NCBI GenBank assembly: GCA_027923505.1
Contig: BROI01000011.1
Span: 496,001-560,000, forward strand
Length of the DNA: 64,000 nt
Source: Mayamaea pseudoterrestris
Lineage: Eukaryota; Bacillariophyta; Bacillariophyceae; Sellaphorales; Sellaphoraceae
Direction: 5' to 3'
Of the stretch, positions 41,517 through 51,765 are shown piece after piece. The notes beneath the pieces were generated by a model. The model made no database searches. It worked only from the letters and a program-made list of their open reading frames with translations, and was not told the DNA's origin. The translations under genes and the position numbers were made by a program. Positions within the stretch are counted from its first letter, which is position 1, and every line of letters begins with the position of its first letter.

Positions 41517-44138
41517 ATGACTGAGGTGAATCATGCAAGTAACAAGAGACCAGGTCAAGACTTGGAGGAAGAAGATGAATCATGGATGAATGTAGTCGTG
41601 AACAACCACCATGCAGCAGCAGCAGCAGCAGCGTCGTCGTCGTCACCATCATCCCCCATGGATCTTTCGCATCACGAACATTCGACGCCGCCTCGCAAAC
41701 GGCTCTTTGTAGACGCAAACATCAAACAAGAAAGAGCAGATGATGACGGAAGAGAAGAAGAAGTAAAGGATGAGGAGGAGGAAGCCATGGCGGATTTATT
41801 AGAAATCAAACAAGAGGACGCAGAGCACGACGACGACGACTACTGCAGCTACATTCCACCTGCTCTTTCATCCGTCACCTTGACCAAGGAGCAGTTGAGT
41901 ATCTTAGCCTCCTGTCCGCCTCCCACAGCCGCAACGAGACCACGCCGAAAGGCCCAGCTCTTTCGCATCACCGCCGCCGCCGGCTCCGGCAAGACCACCA
42001 CGTTATTGCACTTGGCCGTGCAAGCCTATCGCAAGGGCCATACGCACATTACCTACTTGACCTTTGGCAAGGCGGCCGCCGCGGAAGGACGGAACCGCAT
42101 CCTGCAAACGTTGGCGGAGCAAGGGTTGCTGCAGAATAACGTGACGATTAACGCGCGGACGCTTCACTCGGCCGCCCACATGCTCATCGCCAACGACTTA
42201 AAAAACGAGTCGGACGAGGCCCTCGTCCAGTGGGACGAGAAGCGACTCAAGCGCTATATCTCGGAAGTTTGTGCGTCCGATATTGATAACTTTATTGACC
42301 GCGGCTGTCGCGCATTTATCATGAAAACATATCCAGTGGCGCAGCACAAGGAAGCGCTCAACAGGGCGCGCAACCAAGTGGAAACGTTTATCTTCAAGTC
42401 CTTGCAGCACTTTTGCCAGTCGGCCTGGTCGCTCCCGGAATACTTGACTGGCGTGAGTGCATTGACTGGCCAGGAAATATTTGGTCGCGACTACTATCCC
42501 GCCGCGCTGTTTCACGCGGGTTCCAAGTGCAAGAACGACGAGGAGAGACGCCACATGATTTTTCCGATACACATTTACGCCAACATGGTGGACTTTTACG
42601 CCCAGCAGGCGCACAAACTATTCGTCACTGCCATGGAGCAAAAGCTGTTTACGTTCGACTTGTGCATGAAGCAGGCGCAGCTGTCGCAATTTCAAATTCC
42701 CGGAAGCATTATACTGCTGGACGAGTCGCAGGATTTGGACGGCTGTCAGGTGGACTGGGTGGCGCGAATACAGGTGCAGAGGCATGGCACGCACGTTTAC
42801 GTGGTGGGTGACGCGGCGCAAACCATTTACGGCTTTCGTGGCGCCAAGTCGCAGAATTTGATGAATTTGAACGTTGACAGAAACTTGTCGTTGCTGGGAA
42901 GCTTTCGGTTTGGTAAGGCGATTGCGAATATTGCGCAGTGCATCTTGTTCGCCAAGGAAGTTTCGGATCAAACGTCGCAGATTTGTGATAGATCTGCGTC
43001 ATATGATAAACGATATCGGGACAAGGTCTGGTTGCCCTATCAGATCCATTCGGCCATTGACAGAGAATGCTTTGCCATTACAGAGTCCTTGATTCCCCGC
43101 TGGCGTGACAAGAAATTTACTCTAATTGGACGACGCAATTCGAGCTTGGTTTCCGCTATACTCACTGCCTTTACGCGCCGCACGTTAAAGGACGAGGATG
43201 ATCCGGAAGGACCTGCTGACTTTTTCTTTGACGCTGGCAGTATTCCCAAGATTCATGTTGCTGGAGGTTCCAATTCTGGTGCCAAATTGTTTTCGTCAGT
43301 GTTTAAAAGTATTCATTGCCTCATGGATCTCTACCAAGGCAAGGTCTCGTCACTGCCCGACAAGGATTTTCCCGAGTTTGCTGGCAGCAAGAATTTGACT
43401 TGGGCAAGCTTTTGTGAAGATGCGCATGCGCGCGAAATCAACAAATATATATTTCCAGTTGACTTGATTGAACTATACCAGGAAAATACAATGGAGGCGG
43501 TCGACTTTTTCAAGTCGCAAATATTGGACAAGCGCATCACGGCCGAGGACGCTGACATTATCCTCACCACGTGCCACACGGCCAAGGGACTGGAGTGGGA
43601 CAATGTGCAGCTATGTGACGACTTTATATCCCTCGACAAGGAAGCCAAGCAAGACTCTCGCAAGCTGCACGTATTGAACGGGTATCGTTGGGATACTGTA
43701 AATACTTACGGAAAGTGGCTATTCGATCTCGGCATATTTCCCGATGACATTAACCTCTTGTACGTGGCCTGCACCCGCGCCAAGCACATCTTGTCCGTCC
43801 CGCCACGGCTCGTGACTTTTTTAGACAAACTGGATGACATGTTTCGCGAGCGCCGCCACGGCATCAGGGATGCGCAGCTGTTCAAGTCGCTGGTGTGGCC
43901 GCTGCGCCAGCGATTGGGTTTGTCGATGGACGGCAATGATTTGCTCAAGGACTTTTTGCTCACGTCAAACTACTTTGGTGAAGCAGAGGCGGAGTTTGAA
44001 GATGATGCAGACGACGGCAATGGCGAGGAAGACTACAATGGCGACGAAGACGAATTTGACAACGACATGAATGCGCTACCTTCATTGCCTATCGTGACGC
44101 AGTCCATACCAGAGGAGGCGATTCCAATGTCGCTCTAA
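41517..44138 (+). CDS. Superfamily 1 UvrD/Rep-type DNA helicase, FBH1-like
   Basis: 873 residues from the ATG at 41517, no intron. The first 130 residues are acidic with a poly-Ala run and a small basic patch (PPRKRLF). SF1A helicase motifs follow in order: Walker A AAGSGKTT (about 154-161), YLTFGKAAAAEGRNR, Walker B region IILLDESQD, motif III VVGDAAQTIYGFRGA, motif IV LGSFRFGKAIANIA, motif V TCHTAKGLEWDNV and motif VI LLYVACTRAKHIL. This set unwinds DNA 3' to 5' in repair and recombination control; the VVGDAAQTIYGFRGA form and eukaryotic setting suggest FBH1, which removes RAD51 filaments. No F-box is seen at the N-terminus. The tail is strongly acidic. A CRE-like site lies just upstream. 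Confidence 0.9.
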   Translation: MTEVNHASNKRPGQDLEEEDESWMNVVVNNHHAAAAAAASSSSPSSPMDLSHHEHSTPPRKRLFVDANIKQERADDDGREEEVKDEEEEAMADLLEIKQEDAEHDDDDYCSYIPPALSSVTLTKEQLSILASCPPPTAATRPRRKAQLFRITAAAGSGKTTTLLHLAVQAYRKGHTHITYLTFGKAAAAEGRNRILQTLAEQGLLQNNVTINARTLHSAAHMLIANDLKNESDEALVQWDEKRLKRYISEVCASDIDNFIDRGCRAFIMKTYPVAQHKEALNRARNQVETFIFKSLQHFCQSAWSLPEYLTGVSALTGQEIFGRDYYPAALFHAGSKCKNDEERRHMIFPIHIYANMVDFYAQQAHKLFVTAMEQKLFTFDLCMKQAQLSQFQIPGSIILLDESQDLDGCQVDWVARIQVQRHGTHVYVVGDAAQTIYGFRGAKSQNLMNLNVDRNLSLLGSFRFGKAIANIAQCILFAKEVSDQTSQICDRSASYDKRYRDKVWLPYQIHSAIDRECFAITESLIPRWRDKKFTLIGRRNSSLVSAILTAFTRRTLKDEDDPEGPADFFFDAGSIPKIHVAGGSNSGAKLFSSVFKSIHCLMDLYQGKVSSLPDKDFPEFAGSKNLTWASFCEDAHAREINKYIFPVDLIELYQENTMEAVDFFKSQILDKRITAEDADIILTTCHTAKGLEWDNVQLCDDFISLDKEAKQDSRKLHVLNGYRWDTVNTYGKWLFDLGIFPDDINLLYVACTRAKHILSVPPRLVTFLDKLDDMFRERRHGIRDAQLFKSLVWPLRQRLGLSMDGNDLLKDFLLTSNYFGEAEAEFEDDADDGNGEEDYNGDEDEFDNDMNALPSLPIVTQSIPEEAIPMSL

Positions 44139-44334
44139 TAAGTAGTGACGAGTGGGCGAGGCGGGGTGGGTTCATTTCTTATACATGTTTCCATTTTGTA
44201 GTTTCAACTACAAGCTGAACTACACGCTAACTATGTATGTATAATAAACTTTTTGCGTTATCCATTTCTTTATCAAGTATGCTGAAAGAGCAGCAACCTC
44301 GCCATACATCTTTGTGAGCACCCTCTCTACTGCG

Positions 44335-45330
44335 CTACTTCCGACACGTTTCGTAATGTTCCACAAACCAGTCCACACTCTTACGAATACCCTCCTCCAT
44401 GGTCGTAAACTGGTAGTCTGGCTTGAATCGCCTCAACTTGGTGTTGGAGGCCGTCTTTTTGAACTGCCCATCCGCCTTGGTCTTGTCAAACACAATTTCG
44501 CCGTTAAAATCCATCGCCTTGGCCACTGCCAGGGCCACTTGCTTGATGGAAACTTCCATATCCTCATCCACCGAGAGTGTAATGGGATTGGGATCGTCAT
44601 TGTAGTCGCGCAATACCCACACGGTGAGCTCCGCCAAGTCGCGACTGTATATAAACTGCCGCAGCGGCGTGCCGCTGCCCCAAATGCAAAATGGAGTGTT
44701 GTGGAGCTTGGCCAAATAGCACTTGTGAATGAGTCCCGGCACAACGTGACCATGATCAATGCTGAAATTGTCGTTCGGCCCGTACACGTTGGTGGGAATA
44801 ATGCTGGTAAAGTTGCACTTGTATTCCTCGAAATAGGCGCGATTCATCGTGTCAATGAGTCGCTTGGCGTAGGCGTAGCCTTCGTTGGACGAGTGCGGCG
44901 GCCCGTCGTGCAGCATGGTTTCGTTTATGGGAAAGGTGGTTTCGTTGGGGAAAATGCAAGTCGACAAGAACGAAACGAGCTTGGTTACCTTGTAAATGCG
45001 GCAGCACTCCATGACATTGTCGTTAATCAAAATGTTTTCGCGAAAGAATTCCACCTTGTGCGCCATGTTGGCGAACAAGCCGCCCACCTTGGCGGCCAAG
45101 TGAATCACGTGGGTCGGTTGGTGCTTTTGGAATATAGCTTCCGTGGCGGCGCGGTTTCGCAAGTCGCCGTCGGAGCTGCCCAAAAAGATCCAGCGTTCGT
45201 TGGAGCTGCTCGAGTCGGTGGTGGAGTCAATGTAGTCCTTAATGGCGGCTCCAACGAGTCCCGTTCCTCCAGTCACCAAGACGATCATTTCGTCTGGCTT
45301 GTCGTTATTGGTGCTAGTAGGTTCGCTCAT
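44335..45330 (-). CDS. GFUS: GDP-L-fucose synthase
   Basis: 331 residues from the ATG at 45330, close to the roughly 320 of human TSTA3; an in-frame ATG at 45423 would add 31 residues. Extended short-chain dehydrogenase fold: NADP-binding VTGGTGLVGAAI, HLAAKVGGLFANM, the catalytic Ser in FLSTCIFPNETTFP, the YxxxK pair in GYAYAKRLID, and TNVYGPNDNF. It converts GDP-4-keto-6-deoxy-mannose to GDP-L-fucose in the cytosol with NADPH (3,5-epimerase and reductase), supplying fucose for glycoproteins and wall polysaccharides. Convergent with the helicase gene, 196 bp apart. Confidence 0.96.
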   Translation of the reverse strand: MSEPTSTNNDKPDEMIVLVTGGTGLVGAAIKDYIDSTTDSSSSNERWIFLGSSDGDLRNRAATEAIFQKHQPTHVIHLAAKVGGLFANMAHKVEFFRENILINDNVMECCRIYKVTKLVSFLSTCIFPNETTFPINETMLHDGPPHSSNEGYAYAKRLIDTMNRAYFEEYKCNFTSIIPTNVYGPNDNFSIDHGHVVPGLIHKCYLAKLHNTPFCIWGSGTPLRQFIYSRDLAELTVWVLRDYNDDPNPITLSVDEDMEVSIKQVALAVAKAMDFNGEIVFDKTKADGQFKKTASNTKLRRFKPDYQFTTMEEGIRKSVDWFVEHYETCRK

Positions 45331-45634
45331 GGTGAAGGAATGGGTCTGTTTGTAGTTTGTATAGCACAGCTTGTGCTCCCTCCAAAGAATTATGCGGCGC
45401 AGAGGCGTGGAATCGCTGGTCATTTTGGCGAGGGCTTTCCATGCACACACACGTCACGCTTTTCAAAATCCGTAAATTTGGTGACGGTCAGGCGGCTGCG
45501 AGCTAGCTACCCGGTAAGTATCTATTACTCTTATAACTCATACAAGCTACCGATATTATCCAAACAGAACATGTAGACATTTATCACCATATAATTATAT
45601 CTAAGCCTATTGCACTTGCATTGCTCACATTTAT
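45331..45634. other. Intergenic, no gene seen
   Basis: The region is upstream of the fucose synthase and downstream of the secreted-protein gene. No feature is recognised beyond the upstream ATG at 45423 noted for the synthase. Confidence 0.4.
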
Positions 45635-47623
45635 TTATACACTCGGCGCAGCCGACAGTGTTGAATCAATCGCCGTGGGACTGTTGGAAGTGCTGCTTGG
45701 CAATGACGCGACACTGGGTGCATCGCTCGGCCAGGGACTACTAGCAGAAGTAGTGGCGGTTTCTGAAACTGGAGCGGTTGCCGTTGGAAACTGCGTGACG
45801 GGAGCACGCGTGAGAACGGGAGTACTCGTTGGAGCAACCGTGTCCATCTTCGACGGCATTGTCGAGGGAGAGCTAGTGTCCATCGCAGCAACTGCCGCCG
45901 TTGGAGCCTGCGTGCTAGTTGCTTCCGTCATTGTCGCGGTCGGAGACGCGCTGGGTGATTTCGTTGGAGCGGTAGTGGGAGATGCGCTTGGCGATTTCGT
46001 TGGAGCCTTGTTTGGAGACAAACTTGGCAAGTCTGTTGGAATAGAGGATGGAGTGGCAGTGTCCAACTTTGTCGGAACTGCCGAGGGAGCGGCAGTGTCA
46101 ACCGCTACGGCCGCAGTTGGTGCGTCCGTCGTAATCACGCTCGGCGTCGAACTAGGTGACTGGGTTGGAGCGTTTGTCGGCGACGAGCTTGGCGACTTGG
46201 TTGGATTGCCTGTTGGAGCAGTAGTCGTTGGTTCCTTCGTTGGAAGGGGACTTGACTCGGCCACAAACTGAATGCTTGGAGCGTCACTGGGCGAGAAACT
46301 GGGTGACGGACTTGGCAAGCTGCTGGGGCTTTTCGACGGCCGGGCCGAAACGGAAGGCGAGGCTGATGGCGAAACACTTGGCGAAAGGCTTGGCAAGGCA
46401 CTCGGAGACTGACTTGGCTGGCTGCTTGGTGATGTCGATGGAGCTGCACTGACCGTGGGCTGGCTGGAAGGACTGCTTGAGGGGCTGGTCGATGGCATGC
46501 TTGAAATGGTCGGAGCTGCACTTGGACTGCTGCTGGGACTAGTTGATGGCATGGAACTGATGCTCGGCGCACTGGACGGTGAGTCAGATGGAGCTCCTGA
46601 CGGCATGGCCGAAATAGTTGGAGCTGCACTGGGTGTTTCTGATGGGGCGCTGCTTGGAGCCGCCGAAACTGAAGGTGACGCTGATGGCAAGCTGCTCGGA
46701 GCAGATGATGGCGTGCTACTTGGAGAAACACTAGGCGAGGCAGACGGGGATGCGCTGGGTGCAGCCGAAGGCAAAGAGCTGGGAGACGCACTTGGCGATG
46801 AGCTCGGTGCTGATGACGGAGCAGCACTCACCGAGGGTGCAGGTGAAATAGTGGGCACCGGTGACGGTACATCGGATGCGGGAGCTGTTGTGTCCACCGA
46901 CGCTGCTGGTGCCTTGGTATCAACTTGAGCGGTGAAGACTGGTGCTGTTGTCAATGTCGATGCGGCTGGAGCAGCCGTGGCGGGTGAAGCGGTCACTGGG
47001 GTCGTCGCTGTCTCAACCTCGGCCAAGCTGAATCGAATCCAAGCCTCGCTCAATGTACCTCGCGCGACAAAATCAGCCTCTCGCAAGGTGTAGCAAAAGT
47101 CCTTGACGTAAACCTTGTACCATGCCGTGTCTTCGGTAGCAGCAGAATCCCAGCCATCGTACCACACAACGCCAGAAAAGTTTGGATTCGCGACAACTTC
47201 GTCGCTGTACGGAAACCCAGTCGTTTGGATCGACTGCTGGGTTTGCGCGCATTGAATGCCAGCTCTAGAGCATACAATCTCTCCAATAGTGGATGAACCT
47301 GGTGGACTTATGCACACATTTACTCCAGCCTGTAGCGCCGCACCAGAAGCGTCGTCGTAATACAGTGTTCCGCTACCATCGGCGACAGCGCCAATACTCT
47401 GTCCATCCAAACTCACTACCCAATTAGAAACCGAGTCTGGCGTCAGGTCTGTCGTTGAGCCTTGATTGTTTTCCCACATGTAGTGGTTGGCGTCCAAAAA
47501 GATTCGCACCTGTAGGCCCTTGGACGATGTTTGCAGCTGACGCCTCCTCAAGCCGCGCAGCAAGCTATAGTCGGCCGAAGCCTGCTGCAAGAGGAGCAAA
47601 CCGAATACGTTGGCAATCTTCAT
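45635..47623 (-). CDS. Secreted protein: unrecognised N-terminal domain plus long PSxxPS tail
   Basis: 662 residues from the ATG at 47623. A signal peptide (IANVFGLLLLQQASA) is followed by a basic site LRGLRRRQLQ that could be processed. Residues 35-205 form a compact domain with several Cys, shared with the protein at 56033 (details in that entry): matching segments include NWVVSLDG, LQAGVNVCI, GVVWYDG, WYKVYVKDFCYTLRE and EAWIRFSL. The rest is low-complexity Pro/Ser/Ala with four-residue periodicity (PSxxPSxx), then Thr/Ala-rich to the stop. There is no C-terminal anchor. Such tails are common in diatom secreted, wall-associated proteins. I do not recognise the domain. TACCGGTA lies 181 bp before the ATG. 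Confidence 0.82.
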   Translation of the reverse strand: MKIANVFGLLLLQQASADYSLLRGLRRRQLQTSSKGLQVRIFLDANHYMWENNQGSTTDLTPDSVSNWVVSLDGQSIGAVADGSGTLYYDDASGAALQAGVNVCISPPGSSTIGEIVCSRAGIQCAQTQQSIQTTGFPYSDEVVANPNFSGVVWYDGWDSAATEDTAWYKVYVKDFCYTLREADFVARGTLSEAWIRFSLAEVETATTPVTASPATAAPAASTLTTAPVFTAQVDTKAPAASVDTTAPASDVPSPVPTISPAPSVSAAPSSAPSSSPSASPSSLPSAAPSASPSASPSVSPSSTPSSAPSSLPSASPSVSAAPSSAPSETPSAAPTISAMPSGAPSDSPSSAPSISSMPSTSPSSSPSAAPTISSMPSTSPSSSPSSQPTVSAAPSTSPSSQPSQSPSALPSLSPSVSPSASPSVSARPSKSPSSLPSPSPSFSPSDAPSIQFVAESSPLPTKEPTTTAPTGNPTKSPSSSPTNAPTQSPSSTPSVITTDAPTAAVAVDTAAPSAVPTKLDTATPSSIPTDLPSLSPNKAPTKSPSASPTTAPTKSPSASPTATMTEATSTQAPTAAVAAMDTSSPSTMPSKMDTVAPTSTPVLTRAPVTQFPTATAPVSETATTSASSPWPSDAPSVASLPSSTSNSPTAIDSTLSAAPSV

Positions 47624-48604
47624 TCTCGTATCGTTTGATTATTTGTAATTGTTGCGGAGGTGAAAAAGCGAAATGAAAGAATAATCTGTGTCGGTTGTAG
47701 TCCGGTTTGAAATTTCCGCCAGCGAATGAGCGATGCCATCGCTCGCCGAACGAGTACCGCTCCGACTCTGAACATCAGCTACCCGTCATGTCCTGCAACG
47801 TTGTACCGGTAGATTGTCCCGGTAGATTGTCTTGTAGCTCCATGCCATGAATCAAACAACAAACACAATTACGGGTAGTTGCAACAAAGAATATCATAGC
47901 TGTTCTGAGATGCAGGATGTGTGGCAGGTCAAGCGAAATCTAGCGGACGCGTTCAAAAGCTCAACCGTTTTGGCGGGTATTCATGCAGGTGTGCAGCGTT
48001 TGCGTGAATCAATCGCCTTGCATATTTGATGCTGACTTTAAAGCCCTTCTACTATCGACACAAAACCTCAATGTGACAGACTTGTGCCACATACTGTTCA
48101 AACGTGTGTCATGCTCATTCCATTCTAGTACAAGCTCACAGTCAGTTGATGTTAACGTAGCTGCGCAGCCAACGGCCAGCAAATCGTGTCTCCATGAAGC
48201 AAAGTCAGCAAGTATTGCATGCAAGTCTATCACACTCGTCTTGAGCAGTCGCAAGTGGCACAAATGGGTACCGGAAAGACGCGTGTAACGATACGACAGT
48301 ACACGGTGCGGAGACCGTCAAAACTGCAATGATCACCATGAATCGCAAGATCATTTTTAGTTTTGCGTGAAACAACTCGACTACAAACCAACAAATACAG
48401 AGGAGAAGGGATATAGAGTCGCTATAAAGGCGTTGGCGATAGCTAGGATGTGAAACCGGTCAGACACTGTCACGCGTGCGCCGCAAGAAAACGGCTGCTT
48501 CACGCAACAAACCGAGTCCGTCAAAACGTCTCAAACTTTATACTAACTTCAAAGCCCAATCGCAATTATACGCGCTAACATTCAGACAAAGAAGTCTATC
48601 TACA
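47624..48604. other. Promoter side of the secreted protein and of the LRR-like gene
   Basis: TACCGGTA at 47804-47811 is part of a short direct repeat (CCGGTAGATTGTC twice). The frame of the LRR-like protein is open back to 48443 and encodes a basic, NLS-like stretch (RRKKTAASRNKPSPSKRLKL) but has no ATG there; an upstream first exon is possible. No other gene is supported. Confidence 0.5.
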
Positions 48605-50071
48605 ATGACGCTCATCTTTTGGAAGAGTGGGAAGAATCTTGGTGACTTCCTAAAGGAGCTGAAGGGCATTGACAGCACTCGAGGTTGCCTTAGTATCACG
48701 CAGCGTTTCATCGACGCTTCCGTGTCTCTGAACGCTGAGCCTTTCGAAGAGCTTTGTAAAGCCATGAAGACTTATTGCATTCCGCTTCTTAAACTCGACA
48801 ATGATGTCACCGCTTATTTTGACAGGAGCTCCACCCGAGCCCTGTCGACTGAGCAGCGGAGGGCTCGCATCGAACATATCTGCGCGGCACTTGGCTCAAA
48901 TGTTTCGTTATGCAAATTCTCCATGCCATTAATGAGATTTGAGTTTAAGCTAGCCGGCATCTTGCTTCGCAGTCTTCGACAGGTAGACAAGCTCGAGCTC
49001 CGCGAAGACGGTTTCCCAACGAATTCTGACCTTGCTCGTTTGCGAGATTTACTCGAAAGACATCCGTTGATATCGGAGGTAGAGCTTGCCATCAGAACAC
49101 GAAACTATCGAACCGTTCTTCCAGTCTTGTCGACGTTTCCCCTGCTGTCAAAAATTAAATTTCATCATATTTACAACGATATGCCGCGAGTTGCAGTTGC
49201 ACCTGAGGACGGGCAGGCTGTGGGAGAGTTGATTGCTGGTAAACGTACACTGCGAGATGTGTCGTTCAATTATCTTATTTTTGGAGATGGAGCATCGTGT
49301 CACTTTGTTTGCGACGGTCTTCGGAATTCGCGAATAAGCAGCATGGAGATGAATTTTTGTGAAATTAACGATCAAATGCTTGCCACTGCGCTCACCAATT
49401 TACCATTGCGCACAATCAATGTGGATAATATGGGAGTGTTGTATTTATGGTCGACCACGCTTTCAGAAAGCCAAGCCCGTTACGATGTGGAGATGGTCAG
49501 AGTGACAAGAGTCCCTATGGACGAGCGCTTTGTGAACATCATTCTCCAGCTCACACATTGTCCAAATCTGAAGAAACTTGTTCTCGAGACGAGACAATAT
49601 TCCGATGGTATTGATATCGCTCTGGCGGAATGCGTCGACCGATGTCCCAAATTGGCCACTATTTATATCGGTTTCCCGAACACGTTGCCGGGGTTCCCCA
49701 ATATGTTTTCATGTCCCTTGCCGGCTCTTTTCAAGAGCATCATGTCCAACTACACTATTCAGGTGAACTTTGGGGCATCGCACCAACCCCAAAACGGAAC
49801 GGTTGCTGATTCAATTGAGCTTTTACAAATGGTATCAAGCCTCAACCAAGCAGGTCGCATTTACCTTGCAGAAGACCCAAACAACCAGCGCAAAGGTTTC
49901 GCCGTGCTCGGCGAGGTGAAGGACAATTTGAACAGTTTATTCTTCCACTTGCGCGAGAATCCCCTGCTTTGCCGACGCGGATCTGCTTTGGAGGCCATTA
50001 CGGGGCAAAAGCGACAAGCAGCGGCGGCTGCTGTAGATGAGCGCCCCGCGACTCGTGCGCGGTCCACGTAA
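48605..50071 (+). CDS. Leucine-rich-repeat-like protein
   Basis: 488 residues from the first in-frame ATG at 48605. Irregular LRR-like segments recur through the body (HPLISEVELAIRTRNYRTVL, NSRISSMEMNFCEINDQML, LTHCPNLKKLVLETRQY), resembling ribonuclease-inhibitor-like folds, which bind proteins. The C-terminus has LFFHLRENPLLCRRGS, a signature also recognisable in decayed form in the second LRR-like gene at 53953 (FALLRGDCYGCRD), and ends in a basic Ala/Arg tail. The open frame continues 54 codons upstream without ATG and codes for a basic stretch similar in position to the start of that paralog, so the true start may be in an upstream exon. Function unknown. Confidence 0.7.
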   Translation: MTLIFWKSGKNLGDFLKELKGIDSTRGCLSITQRFIDASVSLNAEPFEELCKAMKTYCIPLLKLDNDVTAYFDRSSTRALSTEQRRARIEHICAALGSNVSLCKFSMPLMRFEFKLAGILLRSLRQVDKLELREDGFPTNSDLARLRDLLERHPLISEVELAIRTRNYRTVLPVLSTFPLLSKIKFHHIYNDMPRVAVAPEDGQAVGELIAGKRTLRDVSFNYLIFGDGASCHFVCDGLRNSRISSMEMNFCEINDQMLATALTNLPLRTINVDNMGVLYLWSTTLSESQARYDVEMVRVTRVPMDERFVNIILQLTHCPNLKKLVLETRQYSDGIDIALAECVDRCPKLATIYIGFPNTLPGFPNMFSCPLPALFKSIMSNYTIQVNFGASHQPQNGTVADSIELLQMVSSLNQAGRIYLAEDPNNQRKGFAVLGEVKDNLNSLFFHLRENPLLCRRGSALEAITGQKRQAAAAAVDERPATRARST

Positions 50072-50144
50072 TGGTGCTTTATAAATTTGCTCAGCCGCTA
50101 GCGCGGCTCACATAATGGAGGTTTATAGATAATGCTCAGCCGAC
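50057..50144 (+). repeat. Tandem duplication of 44 bp across the LRR-like stop codon
   Basis: Units 50057-50100 and 50101-50144 match at most positions (GCGCGGTCCACGTAATGG against GCGCGGCTCACATAATGG; both end in GCTCAGCCG). The first copy contains the last codons and the stop of the LRR-like gene. Confidence 0.75.
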
Positions 50145-51111
50145 ATATAGTTTATATGATTTAAAAGTCTGTAAACTATGCGTGGCTTCATTGTCCAATA
50201 AATTTTCAACAATCGAAAGCCAACGTTTCTCCAATGCGTTTTGCTCCACGCCTACATTTTTCTTCTTCCACCAGCGTCCAAGCACTTGTAGTACTACTAG
50301 CTGGTAGCAATGTTTCCGCAAGTACATTGTATTCACTGGCACATCTTGACTCATTCAAGCAGGGCCTCTGGTCGAAGAGATGAACATGTGAAGCAACGGT
50401 GTGCTTGTCACTACTAGAAGGCTGTCATATATATTACATGAACAATTCTGGAATAATTAGGTCATGTATTCCGCGCGAATTCTCATGCAGCCAACGTTAC
50501 CGCAACACTACACTACCGCAGGAGCGTTTGGCGTGGGTGGGCTGATTTAAGATAGCTGACATTGCTAAATGACGTCATACAAAATATCGCTCCGGTACTC
50601 GATACCGCTCTACTAGAATCACCATGGAACGAAGATGAAGCCCTCATCGCGGTTGTGTTTCAACTCAGTGATTCGAAGGGTACGTGACTGCCTCTGCTTT
50701 GCTTAGGCTTGCTGTGAATGAACGATACTAGACGAGAAGATTATATAGCGGAGAAATAGTAGCGCTCGATACTTGCGACAAAATGCGTTGCGCGCCTCAA
50801 TTCGAGCGGCGAACTTGGAGCTGTTGCATGCGCTGCAAACGTGCAGCTCGAGCATGGGAAAGGCTCCTCATCGCGCGCGAATAAATCAAGGGAGCTCGCA
50901 AAATATTGTACTGCAGTTTTGCATTGCCGAGTGCGCTCGAGTCGAGTCGAATGATGCGCGACGAAGCGTATCGATGTGCACGTTTGTTTCGTTTGCGTCT
51001 CGTACGTCTGGATCATCGTTATCAGCTCTCCTTGATACTCACCTGCATTTCTTCACTAATTTATAACAGAAAATTCACTTCATTAATATATTCAACTAAA
51101 CAAAATAAATC
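50145..51111. other. Promoter region of RPL10
   Basis: It holds a CRE palindrome TGACGTCA at 50571-50578. A 72-codon reverse-strand frame (50354-50136, ATG start, Trp/Lys-rich) has no recognisable relative and is not called. Confidence 0.45.
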
Positions 51112-51765
51112 ATGGGTCGCCGTCCAGCTCGTTGCTACCGCTACCAAAAAAACAAGCCCTACATCAAGTCTCGCTACTGCCGCGGCGTGCCCGAGAGCAA
51201 GATTCGCATCTTTGACTCGGGCGCCAAGAAGGCTCCCGTCGACCAGTTTCCTTTCGTTGCGCACTTGGTCTGCGACGAAAAGCAGCAAATTTCCAGTGAA
51301 GCGCTCGAGGCCTGTCGAGTTGCCATTAACAAGCACTTGACCAAGAACATTGGCAAGGACAATTACCACATTCGCATTCGCGCGCATCCCTTTCATGTGT
51401 TGCGGGCGAACAAAATGTTGTCGTGCGCCGGCGCCGATCGACTGTCGTCGGGAATGCGTCACTCGTACGGTAAGCCGATTGGAGTGGCGGCGCGTGTGGA
51501 TATTGGACAGATTCTGTTGAGCGTGCGCTCCAAGGATACGCACGAGCCGCACGTTATTGAAGCGATTCGTCGCGGCAAGTTCAAGTTTGCGGGGCGGCAA
51601 AAGATTCTCAAGAGTTTGAAATGGGGTTTCACGGCGTATCCGCGTGAGGAGTATGTTAAAATGCGACGCAACGGAGAGTTGTCGGCGGATGGAAACATTG
51701 TCAAGGTTCACAACAGACGTGGATTGTTGGAGAAGAGTGCCTTGTATCAGGCTGGACAGGAGTAA
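51112..51765 (+). CDS. RPL10: Ribosomal protein L10 (uL16)
   Basis: 217 residues, full length for eukaryotic RPL10/QM. It begins [17 protein letters not shown] and contains [37 protein letters not shown], the loop [14 protein letters not shown] that reaches towards the peptidyl transferase centre, and [11 protein letters not shown]. It is a core protein of the 60S subunit, added late in assembly. No intron interrupts the coding part; ATG context is ATCATGG. Confidence 0.98.
   Translation: MGRRPARCYRYQKNKPYIKSRYCRGVPESKIRIFDSGAKKAPVDQFPFVAHLVCDEKQQISSEALEACRVAINKHLTKNIGKDNYHIRIRAHPFHVLRANKMLSCAGADRLSSGMRHSYGKPIGVAARVDIGQILLSVRSKDTHEPHVIEAIRRGKFKFAGRQKILKSLKWGFTAYPREEYVKMRRNGELSADGNIVKVHNRRGLLEKSALYQAGQE

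Noticed and set aside
44314-45576. Plus-strand frame of 420 codons
   Set aside because: It is the antisense of GDP-L-fucose synthase, whose motifs are unmistakable.
45621-46928. Long plus-strand open frames rich in Gly, Val and Leu
   Set aside because: They are the antisense of the Pro/Ser repeat tail of the secreted protein; repeat DNA keeps several frames open.
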